Source: Arthrobacter silvisoli (lineage in GTDB: Bacteria > Actinomycetota > Actinomycetes > Actinomycetales > Micrococcaceae). Taken from it: DNA of 64,000 nt. The DNA lies in contig NZ_QRCU01000040.1 in assembly GCF_003369445.1 (NCBI RefSeq), positions 1-64,000 on the forward strand, given 5' to 3'. A program made the translations under genes and the position numbers. Under the pieces are notes generated by a model. The model was not told the origin of the DNA and made no database searches. It saw only the letters and a list, made by a program, of their open reading frames with translations. Below are positions 45,961 through 54,006 of the stretch, piece by piece. Every line of letters starts with the position of its first letter. The first letter of the stretch is position 1.

Positions 45961-46386
45961 GTGACTGAGCTGACCCCCTTGGACTGTGTGTTGGGTTTTA
46001 TCCGTGCGGTTGAAGGCGGGGGAGGAGCCGAAGAAGTGCGGCCCTTCCTCGCAGACAATTTCAGGCTTACGGAATGGCCCCATGTGCTGTCGGTGCGGGG
46101 CGCCATCCGGGACCTGCGGGCCACCCTTTCCGGAGCGGACCAGAGCAAGGACGTGGTCAGGAACCAGCATTTCGACATCGTGCGCACCACCTGCGAGGGG
46201 AACCGGGTGGTCCTGGAAATCAACTGGTCGGCGGTCCTGCTGCTGGACCTGCCGCACTGGGACGCCGGGGACACCATCCGCGCCCGCACCACCGCTGTCT
46301 TCGAAGTCGAGAACGGACGGATCCGCAGCCAGGACAGCTACGATTGCTACTTCACCGACCCCACCCAAGTGACGGTCACTTCCTGA
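45961..46386 (+). CDS. SnoaL/NTF2-like protein (limonene-epoxide-hydrolase type)
   Basis: A 141-aa single domain with the NTF2-like cone pattern: N-terminal helices, FRLTEWPHVLSVRGAIRDLR, and paired strands ending FEVENGRIRSQDSYDCYF. GTG start, divergent from def across 75 bp. Catalytic or binding role unknown. Confidence 0.78.
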   Translation: MTELTPLDCVLGFIRAVEGGGGAEEVRPFLADNFRLTEWPHVLSVRGAIRDLRATLSGADQSKDVVRNQHFDIVRTTCEGNRVVLEINWSAVLLLDLPHWDAGDTIRARTTAVFEVENGRIRSQDSYDCYFTDPTQVTVTS

Positions 46387-46428
46387 CCGTCACTGCCTGA
46401 CATTCCCGCACGGGCGCGCTGAAGCGGG

Positions 46429-47604
46429 TCAATCCACCTGGTGCATGGTGAAACGCCGTGCCACGAATCCGGCGACGGCCGGCCGCCGGACCAGCCGGCC
46501 GACGATGGCGTTACGGACCCTGAGTACCGCGGGAGGCATCGGCCGGCCAAGCGCCATGTTGATACCGGCCTGGCGGCTGGCCTTGCGGGCAGCGTGCAGC
46601 CGAACGCGCTCCAGTTCCGCGAGTTCCGCGTGCAGGGTCGGATCCGGCCGGCCCCGTTCCACCTGGACCATGCGTTCCAGCAGCGGAGCCAGTGCTGCGG
46701 CATCCAGCCAGCCCAGGTTCATCCCCTGTCCGCCGATCGGGCTCAGCTCGTGGGCCGCGTCGCCGAGCAGGATGGTCCGCCCGTGGACCATGGCAGGCGC
46801 CAGGCGGGACGTGACGCCGAAGGCGCTGAGCATCGAATTGCCGGCCGGCTCTACTACCGCCCCCGTGCGTTCCCGGATGAGCTCAGCCAGGAAGCCGGCC
46901 GACGGTTCCGCGGCGGGCCGGCCCATCCGCACCACCCAGCGGCGGATTCCGCCCGGCAGGGGGAAGCACTCCACGATTCCCGGCGCTTCCAGGAAAAGCA
47001 CGGCCTCCGTGCCGTATGGGGTGCCGTCGTGGAAGTCGCCCATGAGATAGTGGTCCGGGTAGCTGCGCAGGGTGGGCGTGACTCCCAGCGCCGTCCTGCG
47101 CCCGGAGTGCGCGCCGTCTGCGGCAACCAGGAGACGGCACCGCGCTTCAAACGGCGCGGCCGGCCCGGCGCCATCGGCCCGCCTGCCCCGCAAGAGGAGG
47201 CCGCCGCCGTCGGGCACTGAGTCCAGCACCTCGATGCCGCGGCGCAGCACGCCGGAACCGAGCGCCGCAACGCGATCCTCCAGGACCGCCAGGGTCCTCG
47301 TCTGGGGCACTGAGAGAATGAACGGGTACTCGGCGCCCGGGAGGCCGAAATCCAGCGAACCGACTTTCCGCCCGGCGCTGTACGCGGTGCCGCCCCTGAT
47401 CTGCACCCCGCTCCCGATCAGCGGCCCGGCGGCACCGATGCTTTCGAGCACCGCCAGGGCGGGCGGATGGATGCCGATGGCCCGGGTCTGGGTCCCCGGG
47501 CTGGTGCGTTTTTCGAAAACGGCGACGTCGAGCCCGCGCCGGAGCAGGAGCCCAGCCATGCAGAGGCCCACCGGACCGGCGCCGACGATCCCGACGTCAA
47601 GCAC
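46429..47604 (-). CDS. FAD-dependent monooxygenase/hydroxylase of the type III PKS cluster
   Basis: Group A aromatic hydroxylase fold, 391 aa: N-terminal FAD loop VGIVGAGPVGLCMAGLLL, the DG motif (LLVAADGAHSGRRTALG) and the GD motif (LLGDAAHELSPIGGQGMNLG). The GTG at 47604 places the FAD loop at residue 4. Its start overlaps the upstream methyltransferase stop by 8 bp, so it is translationally coupled. Context suggests ring oxidation of a polyketide phenol to a quinone or hydroquinone (inferred). Confidence 0.9.
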   Translation of the reverse strand: MLDVGIVGAGPVGLCMAGLLLRRGLDVAVFEKRTSPGTQTRAIGIHPPALAVLESIGAAGPLIGSGVQIRGGTAYSAGRKVGSLDFGLPGAEYPFILSVPQTRTLAVLEDRVAALGSGVLRRGIEVLDSVPDGGGLLLRGRRADGAGPAAPFEARCRLLVAADGAHSGRRTALGVTPTLRSYPDHYLMGDFHDGTPYGTEAVLFLEAPGIVECFPLPGGIRRWVVRMGRPAAEPSAGFLAELIRERTGAVVEPAGNSMLSAFGVTSRLAPAMVHGRTILLGDAAHELSPIGGQGMNLGWLDAAALAPLLERMVQVERGRPDPTLHAELAELERVRLHAARKASRQAGINMALGRPMPPAVLRVRNAIVGRLVRRPAVAGFVARRFTMHQVD

Positions 47605-48304
47605 TGCCTGCCCCCGGCGGACGGTACACCAGCAGGATGTGCCAGGGCCCGTTGCGCTCCACCTGCCAGCCGGGCGGCACGATTTTCCGCAGTTCGGCCG
47701 GAGTGTAGCTGCGCCGGATGGATGCCAGCCCGTCGGTGTGGATGTACGAGCCGGGTCCCAACGGCCAGAAGGCCACAAGAAAGAGAAGGTACGCGAGCCG
47801 GCTGCGCCGCAGGTCGTTGTGCAATACGAGGCGTCGGGCAAGGAGCTCGGAATCCGCGAGGACGTCCGCCAGTTCGGTGGCGCTGAGGTGGTGGAGGACG
47901 TGGTTGGAAATCACGACGTCGTAGCGCGCGCCTTCCGCCACCAGTTCAGAGCTGAGCGCCCTGCGGTACCGGACGCCGTCGGGCGCTTTCCGGGAGGTGG
48001 CGAACGCGTGGGCGCGGGAGTCGGGATCTGCGCCGGTCGCCTCCAGGCGAAGGCCTTCGCGGGCGGCGCGGCCGGCGAGGCGCCGTACGACGTCCCCTCC
48101 GCCGCATCCGATGTCCAGCAGCGTCGCCGCTGTGCCGGACAGCAAGGGCCTGATCCGCCGCGCGTAGTTCCGGCCCCAGCGCGCCAACAGGAAATTGATG
48201 ACGGGGAACCTTGCGTAGCTTCGCCGCAGCCGGGCCGCGTCGCAGTCCGGGCGGTCCATCTGCTCGGTCAGGCTGCCCTCCCGTGCCTGCAGGAAGGAAG
48301 TCAT
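47597..48304 (-). CDS. Class I SAM-dependent methyltransferase of the type III PKS cluster
   Basis: 235 aa with the SAM motif LLDIGCGGGDVVRRLAG, an acidic loop, and VVISNHVLHHLSATELADVL as motif IV. It overlaps the PKS stop through ATGA and the oxygenase start by 8 bp. Likely methylates the polyketide at O or C; the position is unknown. It is not of the ICMT membrane family used in the analogous streptomycete srs cluster, as far as can be seen. Confidence 0.88.
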   Translation of the reverse strand: MTSFLQAREGSLTEQMDRPDCDAARLRRSYARFPVINFLLARWGRNYARRIRPLLSGTAATLLDIGCGGGDVVRRLAGRAAREGLRLEATGADPDSRAHAFATSRKAPDGVRYRRALSSELVAEGARYDVVISNHVLHHLSATELADVLADSELLARRLVLHNDLRRSRLAYLLFLVAFWPLGPGSYIHTDGLASIRRSYTPAELRKIVPPGWQVERNGPWHILLVYRPPGAGSA

Positions 48305-49440
48305 GACTGCAGGGGAGCGACCTTGGTGAACAAGCCGGTTTCCACCGTCAGACCGGGGCCGAACGCCATGGAGCAGACCCGTTCCTCGCCCTGACGGGGC
48401 GGCTGGCTGAGGATGTGCTTGAGCACGAAGAGAACGGTGGCGCTGCTCATGTTCCCGAAGTCGCGCAGGATCTCGCGCGCGGGCCGCAGCTGTTCTTCGA
48501 GGAGCTCGAGTTTGGCTTCGACCTTGTCCAGGATGCTCCGGCCGCCGGGGTGGATGGCCCAGTGCGGGATCTCCCGGTACGGCCGCCCCGTCAGCCCGTC
48601 TTCGCGGGCCAGCAGCGGTTCCAGCGCACCGGTGATGTGTTCTTCGATGATGTGCGGAACGTAGCTGCCCAGCACCATTTCAAAACCCTGATCGCCGATG
48701 TTCCAGGCCATCGCCTCCTCGCCGACCGGAGTGAGGACCGTTTCGAAGTGGTCCAGCCGCAACGCGGCATCCGGTCCTGCCGGGGTCCGCGAACTGACGA
48801 CGGCGGCCGCCGCGCCGTCGGCGAAAATCGCCGAGCCCATGATCGTGTCCGGGTCGTTGGACGTCCTGACGTGCAGGGAACACAGTTCGACGCAGACCAC
48901 CAGGACCACCGCGGCCGGGTCCGCGAGGCAGAACTGACGCGCCGCCCGCAGTGCCGGGAATGCCGCGTAGCATCCCATGAACCCGAGGTGGTACCGCTGC
49001 ACGGCCGGGTTGAGTCCGAGGGCGCGCACCACCTTGTAGTCGGGTCCGGGATTGAAGAAACCGGTGCAGGACACGGTGATCACGTGCGTGATGTCGGCAG
49101 GTTCAACGTCCGGGCAGCGGCCGACGGCGGCCTTGCCCGCCTCGATGAACAATTTGGTGGCCTCGGTGTAGAAGAGGTCGTTGCGCACTTTCGTGCTGGG
49201 GCTGAGGACCGCCCCACTGTCCGGGTCGTAGAAGTCCCGGCGATCCGGGCTTCCGCCCTCAGTAAGTTCGGCGACGGCGGTATGCCGGGTATCGATCGCC
49301 GCGGAGTCGAAGCAGGTCCTGACGAGTCTGGAGCCGAGCCGGGTGAGGCCGGGCTGGGCGGCGAATACATCGCGTGCCTGGGGTTGCACCAGGATTGTTG
49401 GCGGTACGGCTGTCTCGAGGGAATTCACGTAGACCGGCAT
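48301..49440 (-). CDS. Type III polyketide synthase (chalcone/alkylresorcinol synthase family)
   Basis: Homodimeric thiolase-fold enzyme that condenses malonyl-CoA units on a starter CoA. Catalytic triad visible: Cys157 (GFMGCYAAFPALR), His297 (WAIHPGGRS) and Asn330 (FGNMSSATV). 379 aa, the usual size. The starter pocket is not predictable by eye; bacterial relatives use fatty acyl-CoAs to make alkylresorcinols or alkylpyrones. It is the first gene of a tightly overlapping three-gene operon and divergent from a UvrA-like gene. Confidence 0.93.
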   Translation of the reverse strand: MPVYVNSLETAVPPTILVQPQARDVFAAQPGLTRLGSRLVRTCFDSAAIDTRHTAVAELTEGGSPDRRDFYDPDSGAVLSPSTKVRNDLFYTEATKLFIEAGKAAVGRCPDVEPADITHVITVSCTGFFNPGPDYKVVRALGLNPAVQRYHLGFMGCYAAFPALRAARQFCLADPAAVVLVVCVELCSLHVRTSNDPDTIMGSAIFADGAAAAVVSSRTPAGPDAALRLDHFETVLTPVGEEAMAWNIGDQGFEMVLGSYVPHIIEEHITGALEPLLAREDGLTGRPYREIPHWAIHPGGRSILDKVEAKLELLEEQLRPAREILRDFGNMSSATVLFVLKHILSQPPRQGEERVCSMAFGPGLTVETGLFTKVAPLQS

Positions 49441-49630
49441 GCTTCATTGTTGGCGCCGAGGCGGCTTAAGACAATGGGCCGGATCGGAGCAGGATCAGAG
49501 AAGCCGCAGGGCCCGGGACGGGATTAGTGTGGTGGTCAGGAGCGCTGTGCCCGGCCGCCGCAGGCCGCACCGGGCATCGCAGGACCACGGGGGCCGCGCG
49601 TGGGCCCGCCGATTCACGGACGGAGAAACG
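49441..49630. promoter_or_regulatory. Divergent promoter region, type III PKS/UvrA-like
   Basis: 190 bp between two divergent starts. No perfect operator palindrome was found by eye. It must hold the promoters of both the polyketide operon and the ABC protein. Confidence 0.4.
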
Positions 49631-52015
49631 ATGAGTACTGACACGGGAACCGAAGCCGAATCCGCCTCGGTGCCGCTTGCCGACAGCCACGAACTGATCA
49701 AGGTGGAGGGTGCCCGCGAGAACAACCTGAAGGACATCAGCCTGCAGATTCCGAAGCGGCGCCTGACGGCGTTCACCGGCGTCTCCGGCTCCGGCAAGAG
49801 CTCCCTGGTGTTCAGCACCATCGCGGCCGAGTCGCAGCGGATGATCAACGAAACCTACAGCACCTTCGTCCAGGGATTCATGCCCTCGCTCGCCCGCCCC
49901 GACGTGGATGTCCTTGAAGGCCTGACCACGGCGATCATCGTGGACCAGGAGCGCATGGGCGCCAATGCGCGTTCCACCGTAGGGACAGTCACCGATGCGA
50001 ACGCCATGCTGCGCGTGCTTTTCAGCAGGCTCGGCACGCCCTACATCGGGCCTGCCGTGGCCTTCTCGTTCAACATTCCCACCCGCAAGGCCAGCGGCGT
50101 CATGACCGACGCCAAGGGGGTGAAAACGATCGTGCGGGAGGCCGTCTACTACGGCGGCATGTGCGCCGAGTGCGAGGGCCGCGGCACGGTTTCCGACCTG
50201 GATCTCACCGCCATCTTTGACGAAAACAAATCCCTGCTCGACGGCGCCATCCTCGTTCCCGGATACACCGCGGACGGCTGGATGGTCGCCACCTTCACGG
50301 AGTCGGGTTTCGTCGACCCGAACAAGCCGCTCAAGGACTTCACGCAGCAGGAACTGGACGACCTGCTCTACAAGGAGCCGGTGAAGATCAAGGCGAAGGG
50401 CATCAACGTCACCTATGAGGGCCTGATCCCGAAGATCCGCAAGTCCATGTTCAGCAAGGATCCGGATTCGCTGCAGCCGCACATCCGCGCCTTCGTCGAA
50501 CGCGCGGCCGTTTTCGCGCGCTGCCCGGCCTGCGAAGGCACCCGGCTCAACGACGCGGCCCGCTCCTCACGGATCAACGGCCTGAACATCGCCGAGGTCT
50601 GTGCCATGCAGATCACGGACCTTGCGCGCTGGATCCGGGAACTGGACGCCCCGTCGGTGGCGCCGCTGAAGGGCAACCTGCTGCACTTGTTCGATTCGTT
50701 CGTCGAGATCGGCTTGGGTTACCTGTCCCTGGACCGGCCGTCGGGAACGCTTTCCGGCGGGGAGGCGCAGCGCGTCAAGATGATCCGCCACCTCGGGTCC
50801 TCGCTCACCGACGTCACCTACGTCTTCGACGAACCCACCATCGGCCTGCATCCCCACGACATCCAGCGGATGAACAGGCTCCTCCTGCGGCTGCGTGACA
50901 AGGGCAACACCGTCCTGGTGGTGGAGCACAAACCGGAGGCGATCGCCGTCGCCGATCACGTCGTCGACCTTGGTCCCGGCGCCGGATCCGCCGGCGGAAG
51001 TATCTGCTACGAAGGGACTGTCGAGGGACTGCGGGGCAGCGGCACGCTGACCGGGCGACACCTCGACGACCGCGCGAAGCTCAAGGACAAGGTCCGCAAG
51101 GGCAAGGGCAAGCTGGAGATCCGGGGCGCCTCGGAGCACAACCTGAAAGACGTCGACGTCGACATCCCGCTGGGTGCCCTGGTGGTGGTCACCGGGGTGG
51201 CCGGCTCCGGCAAGAGTTCCCTGATCCACGGCTCGCTTGCCGGCGGGGAAGGCGTGGTGTCGATTGACCAGTCCGGCATCAAGGGCTCCCGGCGGAGCAA
51301 CCCGGCAACCTACACGGGCCTCCTGGAACCCATCCGCAAAGCCTTTGCCAAAGCCAACGGTGTGAAGCCGGCCCTCTTCAGCGCGAACTCCGAAGGGGCC
51401 TGCCCTGAGTGCAAGGGTGCCGGGGTCATCTACACCGAACTCGGGTTCATGGATACCGTGGCCACGCCGTGCGAGGACTGCGAGGGCAAGGGCTTCCAGG
51501 CCGCTGTACTCGAGTACAAACTGGGCGGACACAACATCAGCGAAGTGTTGGGCATGTCCGTGAGCGCAGCCGGGGAATTCTTCTCCGCCGGGGAGACGAA
51601 GATCCCCGCCGCACATGCCATCCTGCGGCGCCTGGCAGACGTCGGCCTCGGCTACCTTGCGCTGGGGCAGCCGCTCACCACACTGTCCGGTGGTGAGCGC
51701 CAGCGGCTCAAGCTCGCCGCGCAGATGGGGGAGAAAGGCAACGTCTACATCCTCGACGAGCCGACCTCCGGCCTGCATCTGGCCGACGTCGAGCAGCTCC
51801 TGGCGCTGCTGGATCGCTTGGTGGAGTCAGGGAAGTCGGTAATCGTGATCGAACACCACCAGGCCGTGATGGCCCATGCGGACTGGATCATCGACCTCGG
51901 ACCGGGCGCAGGGCACGACGGCGGCAGCATCGTTTTCGAGGGAACTCCGGCTGAGCTGGTGGCTGCCCGGGCGGGCCTGACCGGGCAGCACCTGGCGGAC
52001 TACGTGGGGGCCTGA
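49631..52015 (+). CDS. Short UvrA-like ABC ATPase (UvrA2/DrrC type)
   Basis: Two ABC ATPase halves with UvrA signatures: Walker A FTGVSGSGKSSLVF and GVAGSGKSSLI, ABC signatures GTLSGGEAQRVKM and TTLSGGERQRLKL, and zinc-knuckle CPACEGTRL plus CPECKGAGVIYTELG. 794 aa, about 150 shorter than housekeeping UvrA; the UvrB-binding region appears reduced or absent. Such paralogues occur in antibiotic gene clusters as resistance proteins and in genomes as UvrA2. Divergence from the polyketide operon hints at self-protection. Its DNA-repair role is uncertain. Confidence 0.88.
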   Translation: MSTDTGTEAESASVPLADSHELIKVEGARENNLKDISLQIPKRRLTAFTGVSGSGKSSLVFSTIAAESQRMINETYSTFVQGFMPSLARPDVDVLEGLTTAIIVDQERMGANARSTVGTVTDANAMLRVLFSRLGTPYIGPAVAFSFNIPTRKASGVMTDAKGVKTIVREAVYYGGMCAECEGRGTVSDLDLTAIFDENKSLLDGAILVPGYTADGWMVATFTESGFVDPNKPLKDFTQQELDDLLYKEPVKIKAKGINVTYEGLIPKIRKSMFSKDPDSLQPHIRAFVERAAVFARCPACEGTRLNDAARSSRINGLNIAEVCAMQITDLARWIRELDAPSVAPLKGNLLHLFDSFVEIGLGYLSLDRPSGTLSGGEAQRVKMIRHLGSSLTDVTYVFDEPTIGLHPHDIQRMNRLLLRLRDKGNTVLVVEHKPEAIAVADHVVDLGPGAGSAGGSICYEGTVEGLRGSGTLTGRHLDDRAKLKDKVRKGKGKLEIRGASEHNLKDVDVDIPLGALVVVTGVAGSGKSSLIHGSLAGGEGVVSIDQSGIKGSRRSNPATYTGLLEPIRKAFAKANGVKPALFSANSEGACPECKGAGVIYTELGFMDTVATPCEDCEGKGFQAAVLEYKLGGHNISEVLGMSVSAAGEFFSAGETKIPAAHAILRRLADVGLGYLALGQPLTTLSGGERQRLKLAAQMGEKGNVYILDEPTSGLHLADVEQLLALLDRLVESGKSVIVIEHHQAVMAHADWIIDLGPGAGHDGGSIVFEGTPAELVAARAGLTGQHLADYVGA

Positions 52016-52041
52016 GGCGCACGTGGTTGCTTTCTGAGGAG

Positions 52042-52054
52042 GCCCCTAAGGGGC
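52042..52054. terminator. Small hairpin between convergent genes
   Basis: GCCCC-TAA-GGGGC, 27 bp past the UvrA-like stop. The short stem makes it a weak candidate. Confidence 0.35.
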
Positions 52055-52088
52055 TGGCTCCGCGCTACCGCACGCATGCCGTTGTTGC

Positions 52089-52547
52089 CTACGGCTTGCT
52101 CTTGGCTCCGGCGTTGTTGTCGAGGTGCCCCAGTTGGGCCAGCAGCGCGAAGCGGTCGGGCACGCCCCAATGTTCGACCAGCTTGCCGGCGCTGAAGCGG
52201 GCGATGTCCACCACGGTAATGCTCACGGCCCGCCCCGTGGGGGTATGGCCGAAGAAGCCGCCCGTGTCGGTGCCGCTTGCGGTCATCCGGGTCCAGACGG
52301 TGTCCTCGTCGGCGATGGTGGCGTCGAAGGTGTACTGCACGTCAGGCATCGCCTTGTGCAGACCGACGATCGCCCGTTTGAGGTTTTCCACGGCGTGCCC
52401 GCCATCGCCGGCAAGCCCGAACTGGTGCTCGATCAGATCCGGCGCCACCAGTTCATCAACGACCCCGGGGTTGCCCGCCTGGAATCCTTCAAGGATCAGC
52501 CGCCGGAAGGTGGCTGTGTTGTCCTGGGTGATTGCCCCTGAGACCAT
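52089..52547 (-). CDS. SnoaL-like ester cyclase family protein
   Basis: A 152-aa NTF2-like fold with the SnoaL pattern: LVAPDLIEHQFG (His in the active-site position), the DVQYTFDATIADEDTVWTRM strands, and FSAGKLVEHWGVPDRFALLAQLG. The ATG at 52547 has a perfect AGGAGG ribosome-binding site. An upstream ATG at 52571 falls inside the TetR operator and is rejected. Divergent from tetR; a likely target of that repressor. Substrate unknown. Confidence 0.85.
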   Translation of the reverse strand: MVSGAITQDNTATFRRLILEGFQAGNPGVVDELVAPDLIEHQFGLAGDGGHAVENLKRAIVGLHKAMPDVQYTFDATIADEDTVWTRMTASGTDTGGFFGHTPTGRAVSITVVDIARFSAGKLVEHWGVPDRFALLAQLGHLDNNAGAKSKP

Positions 52548-52565
52548 GTCCGGCCTCCTGCTAAA

Positions 52566-52592
52566 ATTCATCCGAAACCATTTCGGATGAAT
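52566..52592. promoter_or_regulatory. Perfect TetR operator palindrome
   Basis: ATTCATCCGAAA-CCA-TTTCGGATGAAT: 12-bp perfect arms around 3 bp, centred between the SnoaL and tetR starts. It can control both divergent genes. Confidence 0.85.
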
Positions 52593-52609
52593 AAAGGGTA
52601 GGTTCGACG

Positions 52610-53263
52610 ATGAGCGAAGTCAATGGCCCCAGGCGCCGCTATGACTCCGCGCGGCGCCGCGAGCAAGCTGCTGCAACACGGCACTCCGTGATTGCGGCGG
52701 CACGCGAGCTGTTCATCGAGAAGGGCTACGCCGCGACGACGATCGCAGACGTCGCGCGGCGCGCCGAGGTCGCCGTCGACACCGTATACGCGACCGTTGG
52801 CCGCAAGCCGGCTCTAATGCGCGAGGTCGTCGAAACGGCCATCTCCGGCACGGACCACGCCGTCCCTGCCGAGCGCCGCGACTACGTACAACGCCTTCGG
52901 CAGGCTGAAACTGCACGGGAGAAGATCTCGATTTACGCCCAGGCCCTGGCCGGAATCCATCCGCGCCTGGCACCGGTCTATCTCGCGCTCAGGGACGCCG
53001 GCTCCACCGACCCTGACTCCGCCGCCCTATGGGCCGAAATCTCCCAACGGCGCGCAGCCAACATGCGCAGGTTCATCGAGGACATTGCGAGCACAGGCGA
53101 ACTCCGAGCCGACCGGCCCGCCGACGAACTCGCGGACGTCGTGTGGAGCATGAACGGGCCCGAATACTGGATCCTGCTCGTCGCTGAACGAGGTTGGACT
53201 CCGCAGCAGTTCGCCGACTGGCTCACTGATGCCTGGAGTCGGCTGCTGCTGGAACGACGGTGA
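52610..53263 (+). CDS. TetR-family transcriptional regulator
   Basis: 217 aa. N-terminal HTH: ARELFIEKGYAATTIADVA then RRAEVAVDTVYATVGRKPAL, with VYATV in the recognition-helix end. The ligand-binding domain resembles the common actinobacterial TetR C-terminal type. It starts 18 bp from a perfect palindrome, so autoregulation and repression of the SnoaL-like gene are expected. Confidence 0.9.
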   Translation: MSEVNGPRRRYDSARRREQAAATRHSVIAAARELFIEKGYAATTIADVARRAEVAVDTVYATVGRKPALMREVVETAISGTDHAVPAERRDYVQRLRQAETAREKISIYAQALAGIHPRLAPVYLALRDAGSTDPDSAALWAEISQRRAANMRRFIEDIASTGELRADRPADELADVVWSMNGPEYWILLVAERGWTPQQFADWLTDAWSRLLLERR

Positions 53264-53423
53264 GGGGCGTGCGGGCTTCTTGACATGCTTTGGCTGCGGG
53301 AGCACTCTGGTACCGCTGGTCCCCGGTACTGGCAGAAAAGTGTTCGCCTGCCAGCCGCATCCCCGGAGAAGCTCTCGCGCTCCGGATGAATAGCTGCATG
53401 CCACTTTCCGTGAGGAAGAAGAG

Positions 53424-53798
53424 ATGTCCTCAGTAACTGTCAATGCCCTTGAATCGAAGTCGTTTGACGAGCCTGACGAAAAGCGCCGTCCGCCGCGGAC
53501 CGAAGTTGACGTTGTAACGATCAGTGACACCACCTTGGGAAGGTTTACCTTCGAGCCGGGCTGGCGTTGGTCCGAGACGGTCAAAACCGTCGTCCATACC
53601 GACAGCTGCCAGGTCAATCACCTTGGAGTCTGCACCTCGGGGACACTGGTGGTGCAGATGGAGGATGGCTCGCAGATCACGGTGAATCCAGGTGCGGCCT
53701 ACGCCATTCCGGCCGGGCATGACGCCTGGGTGGAAGGCGATGAACCCTTCGTGGCGTACGAAATCATGAGCGCCGCCACGTACGCCAAGCCTGCCTGA
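53424..53798 (+). CDS. Cupin-domain protein
   Basis: 124 aa with a single conserved beta-barrel: FEPGWRWSETVK, the VCTSGTLVVQMEDGSQITVNPG block and AYAIPAGHDAWVEGDE. The metal-His pattern is incomplete: the first motif has no GxHxH, so it may bind ligand without catalysis. A GAGGAAGAAG ribosome-binding region precedes the ATG. No operon partner. Confidence 0.82.
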   Translation: MSSVTVNALESKSFDEPDEKRRPPRTEVDVVTISDTTLGRFTFEPGWRWSETVKTVVHTDSCQVNHLGVCTSGTLVVQMEDGSQITVNPGAAYAIPAGHDAWVEGDEPFVAYEIMSAATYAKPA

Positions 53799-54006
53799 GT
53801 ATGCGTGACTCCCGCGGGAATCGACGGCGGGGGAGCAGTGCCAAGAGAGCCGCCGGGATCCTGCCTCTCCAGAAGGTCAAACCCTCGGAGAGCCTGCGTC
53901 TCGCCGCGTAGTCGGCGCGACGATGACGCCGGCAATCACCGCCCGCCCTGTCTGTGCCTGTCGAACAAATAGGTCCCGGCCAGGGAACCGCCCCTCCGCG
54001 GGCGGG

